Source: Candidatus Izemoplasmatales bacterium (GTDB lineage: Bacteria; Bacillota_I; Bacilli_A; Izemoplasmatales; Hujiaoplasmataceae). Taken from it: DNA of 6,845 bases. Below, piece by piece: positions 5,146-6,845 of the stretch (the stretch's first letter is position 1; each line of letters opens with the position of its first letter). The DNA lies in NCBI GenBank assembly GCA_028707415.1, contig JAQWBC010000053.1:1-6845 (forward strand), given 5' to 3'. A program made the translations under genes and the position numbers. The notes under the pieces were generated by a model. That model was not told where the DNA came from, ran no database searches, and was given only the letters and a program-made list of their open reading frames with translations.

Positions 5146-5913
5146 GTGAAAAAACAAGTCTATCCTATTCTCGAGTATGACGAAACTGTTGAAGCTTATA
5201 TTAACCCTTCGCTTGTTTCTGACCTGGTTGCCGATAAAGTCAAATGTGACAAACTTGTTATTTGCTTTTTTCGAGAAGCAATCGATCGACTTATTGCTAA
5301 AGGCGAAGTGCAAACATATGTGACGATTCCTGGGGAAAACACTTATACTTTTTATCAATTTGTCGATACGGATATACTGCTAGTTCATGGCATGGTCGGG
5401 GGACCGTTATGCGGCGGGATATTGGAAGAAGCAATTGCCTTCGGCGTTAAAAAAATCATTTTTTGTGGGGGAGCTGGGTCTTTAGTTCACGAAATTACCG
5501 CGGGAAAATTGGTTGTGGTTACCAGCGCCATTCGCGACGAAGGAATGAGTTACCATTATGCACCACCAGCTCGGGAAATTGATGCGAATCCATTGGTTAT
5601 TGAAAAAATTGCTTGTTATTTAAAAGCCATTGGCGCAGATTTTACACTAGGAAAAACATGGACAACAGATGCTTTTTACCGAGAAACCAAAACCTTGGTT
5701 CAAACTCGAAGAGACGAAGGGGCAATTATCGTCGAAATGGAACAAGCGGGATTAATCGCTGTTGCTGCTTTTAGAAAGGTTGAGTATGGCGCGATTATCT
5801 ATGGTGGCGATGATCTTGCTAACGAGACCTGGGATGGACGAATTTGGCGGTCGCGAACCGATGTTCGCGAAAAGCTTTTGCTTGTATGCAAAGAAATCGT
5901 AGAAACGTTATAG
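5146..5913 (+). CDS. Nucleoside phosphorylase (PNP/UDP family)
   Basis: Predicted cytosolic enzyme that splits a nucleoside with phosphate into base and pentose-1-phosphate, for salvage. The protein has 255 residues, the normal family size. Motifs in order: glycine-rich HGMVGGP (81-87), GGAGSL (108-113) in the phosphate/ribose region, DEGMSYHY (131-138), TWTTDAFYRE (171-180), the family hallmark VEMEQAG (196-202; Glu197 and Glu199 flank the Met that contacts ribose), and GGDDL (220-224) with the likely catalytic Asp. Start choice: GTG at 5137 is also in frame but lies only two bases after AGAAAGG, whereas GTG at 5146 is placed correctly for the extended SD AGAAAGG..GTGAT (5128-5141). It belongs to the uridine phosphorylase-like side of the family; base preference cannot be read from sequence. 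Single-gene unit with its own promoter. Confidence 0.9.
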   Translation: MKKQVYPILEYDETVEAYINPSLVSDLVADKVKCDKLVICFFREAIDRLIAKGEVQTYVTIPGENTYTFYQFVDTDILLVHGMVGGPLCGGILEEAIAFGVKKIIFCGGAGSLVHEITAGKLVVVTSAIRDEGMSYHYAPPAREIDANPLVIEKIACYLKAIGADFTLGKTWTTDAFYRETKTLVQTRRDEGAIIVEMEQAGLIAVAAFRKVEYGAIIYGGDDLANETWDGRIWRSRTDVREKLLLVCKEIVETL

Positions 5914-5941
5914 ATACTATTCAATAATTATGACGAACTGA

Positions 5942-5969
5942 TTGTCAATGTGATATGATTTAATAAAAT
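5942..5969 (+). promoter_or_regulatory. Promoter of the metallopeptidase-like gene
   Basis: TTGTCA (5942-5947), 16-base spacer, TAAAAT (5964-5969), five of six matches in each box. An overlapping extended -10, TGATATGAT (5951-5959), is an alternative. No hairpin terminator was found between the phosphorylase stop and this promoter, so read-through from upstream is possible. Confidence 0.55.
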
Positions 5970-6008
5970 GGTTTTATATTTATACCAAAGTAATAGCGGA
6001 GGCAAAAA

Positions 6009-6725
6009 GTGGAGAAAAAAATCAAAACCATGATTGATCAAATCAATAAACGGTTGGCAAAACTCGATTTTGAGGCTTTATGGACGGAATTTCATTATAT
6101 CCGCTATGCTTTATATACGAAAACAACTGTCTATTTTGACAACGGCGATATCACATCTTGGGATCAACGCTTTATGGGAAATACAGCCATCGAATACAAT
6201 GACCGATTCTTAGCCATCTGGAATATAGAAGTCGATGAATATAAAGATGCGGATGTGTTCGCCTCAAAATTAGTTCATGAAATGTTTCATGCCTTTCAAC
6301 GAGAAAAGCAGGAAATTCGGTGGGCTAATGAAATTAAGGGCTTGTTTTACCGTTACGATTTGACGAATATGGCTTTAAAACACCAAGAAAACGAATTACT
6401 ATGTCAATGTCTCGAAGCCTATGATCAACAAGACTGGGATGATTTTTTAAGTCTTAGGTTGTATCGAAACAGTCAATTTGCCGAAAACGTCAAATACGAA
6501 ACCCAAGTTGAAGTTATTGAAGGTATGGCTCAATATATTGAAATCAAAGCTTTGAAACGGTTAAGTATTACAAAAGGTCACAAGGCTTTGCAAAAGATTG
6601 TTGAATCACTTAAAAATCCAGACAATCTGTTTCCGATCCGTCGCAGTTGTTATAATTCGGGAACCGTTTTGTGCTTGGTTGCGGAACTGGCGGGGATGAC
6701 TATCCGCCATGTAATCGGAAGCTAA
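6009..6725 (+). CDS. HExxH zinc metallopeptidase-like protein, apparently cut by a stop
   Basis: A 238-residue cytosolic protein with GTG start, set by a strong GGAGG (5998-6002) six bases upstream. The zincin motif is HEMFH (His90, Glu91, His94), which would bind zinc and activate water. The probable third ligand is Glu171 in EGMAQYIE (171-178), a gluzincin-like arrangement. No signal peptide or membrane helix, so any substrate is inside the cell. Family not recognised; no known peptidase name is offered. Odd: the stop TAA at 6723-6725 is followed in the same frame by 40 sense codons up to the window edge, with normal codon use and a plausible continuation (TIFELLAKDGKYKV). The full protein was therefore probably longer. 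Both putative active-site motifs lie before the stop, so the shortened product might still fold, but this may be a pseudogene, or the stop may be a sequencing error. Confidence 0.75.
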   Translation: MEKKIKTMIDQINKRLAKLDFEALWTEFHYIRYALYTKTTVYFDNGDITSWDQRFMGNTAIEYNDRFLAIWNIEVDEYKDADVFASKLVHEMFHAFQREKQEIRWANEIKGLFYRYDLTNMALKHQENELLCQCLEAYDQQDWDDFLSLRLYRNSQFAENVKYETQVEVIEGMAQYIEIKALKRLSITKGHKALQKIVESLKNPDNLFPIRRSCYNSGTVLCLVAELAGMTIRHVIGS

Positions 6726-6845
6726 ACGCTAACGATATTTGAATTGCTTGCCAAAGACGGAAAATATAAAGTGTTTGTGGCCGAAGATGAAAACATGGCC
6801 GCTCTTGTGGAAAAATATGATTTGTACCGCAAATTAACTATTGAG
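6726..6845 (+). pseudogene. In-frame continuation of the metallopeptidase gene after TAA
   Basis: Forty codons without a stop, in the frame of the gene at 6009, running off the right edge. The translated text begins TLTIFELLAKDGKYKVFVAE and continues with EDENMAALVEKYDLYRK, amphipathic and protein-like. No SD precedes its only in-frame ATG (6795), so a separate gene starting here is unlikely. One base change (to AAA, GAA or CAA) at 6723 would restore a single longer protein. Confidence 0.55.

Overview
The window suggests a low-GC Firmicutes-type bacterium (Bacillota, possibly an Acholeplasma-, Izemoplasma- or Erysipelotrichia-like lineage; this placement is inference). The support is an AT-rich sequence, Shine-Dalgarno sites matching the Firmicutes anti-SD (AGAGGTGAT, GGAGG, GGGGGTGAT), SigA-like promoters that often carry an extended -10, hairpin-plus-T terminators, and a tRNA-Trp with a CCA anticodon and an encoded CCA tail. 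That tRNA reads only UGG. UGA is used as an ordinary stop (for example at 4413-4415), so this is not the UGA=Trp code of Mycoplasma and Spiroplasma. Every gene lies on the + strand.

Layout. 2-1291: 3' part of a membrane GGDEF protein (7TM-type sensor, PAS, GGDEF with an altered GGEGF motif), cut by the left edge of the window. 1350-2600: PlsC-type acyltransferase with a zinc ribbon and a C-terminal domain. 2621-2920: three-helix PQ-loop/SemiSWEET-like membrane protein. These three genes are closely spaced and probably share a transcript. 3025-3231: copper-chaperone-like HMA protein with its own strong promoter and terminator. 3321-3395: tRNA-Trp with its own promoter and terminator. 3396-3652: intergenic region with a second terminator and an operator-like inverted repeat. 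3653-3865: small unknown gene (70 residues) with a good promoter and SD. 3960-5011: two-gene unit of an XRE-type regulator overlapping (ATGA) a protein built of seven P-F repeats. 5146-5913: nucleoside phosphorylase with its own promoter and a GTG start. 6009-6725: HExxH metallopeptidase-like protein whose frame continues past a TAA to the right edge, so the gene looks interrupted.

Most of the window is ordinary housekeeping and signalling content in small transcription units. The least explained parts are the XRE/P-F-repeat pair, which looks like a regulator split into a DNA-binding chain and a sensing or scaffold chain; the small gene at 3653 with its ACGCAA/TTGCGT repeats; the altered GGDEF signature; and the in-frame stop in the metallopeptidase. 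No CRISPR array, insertion sequence, transposase, phage gene or known defence system was seen.
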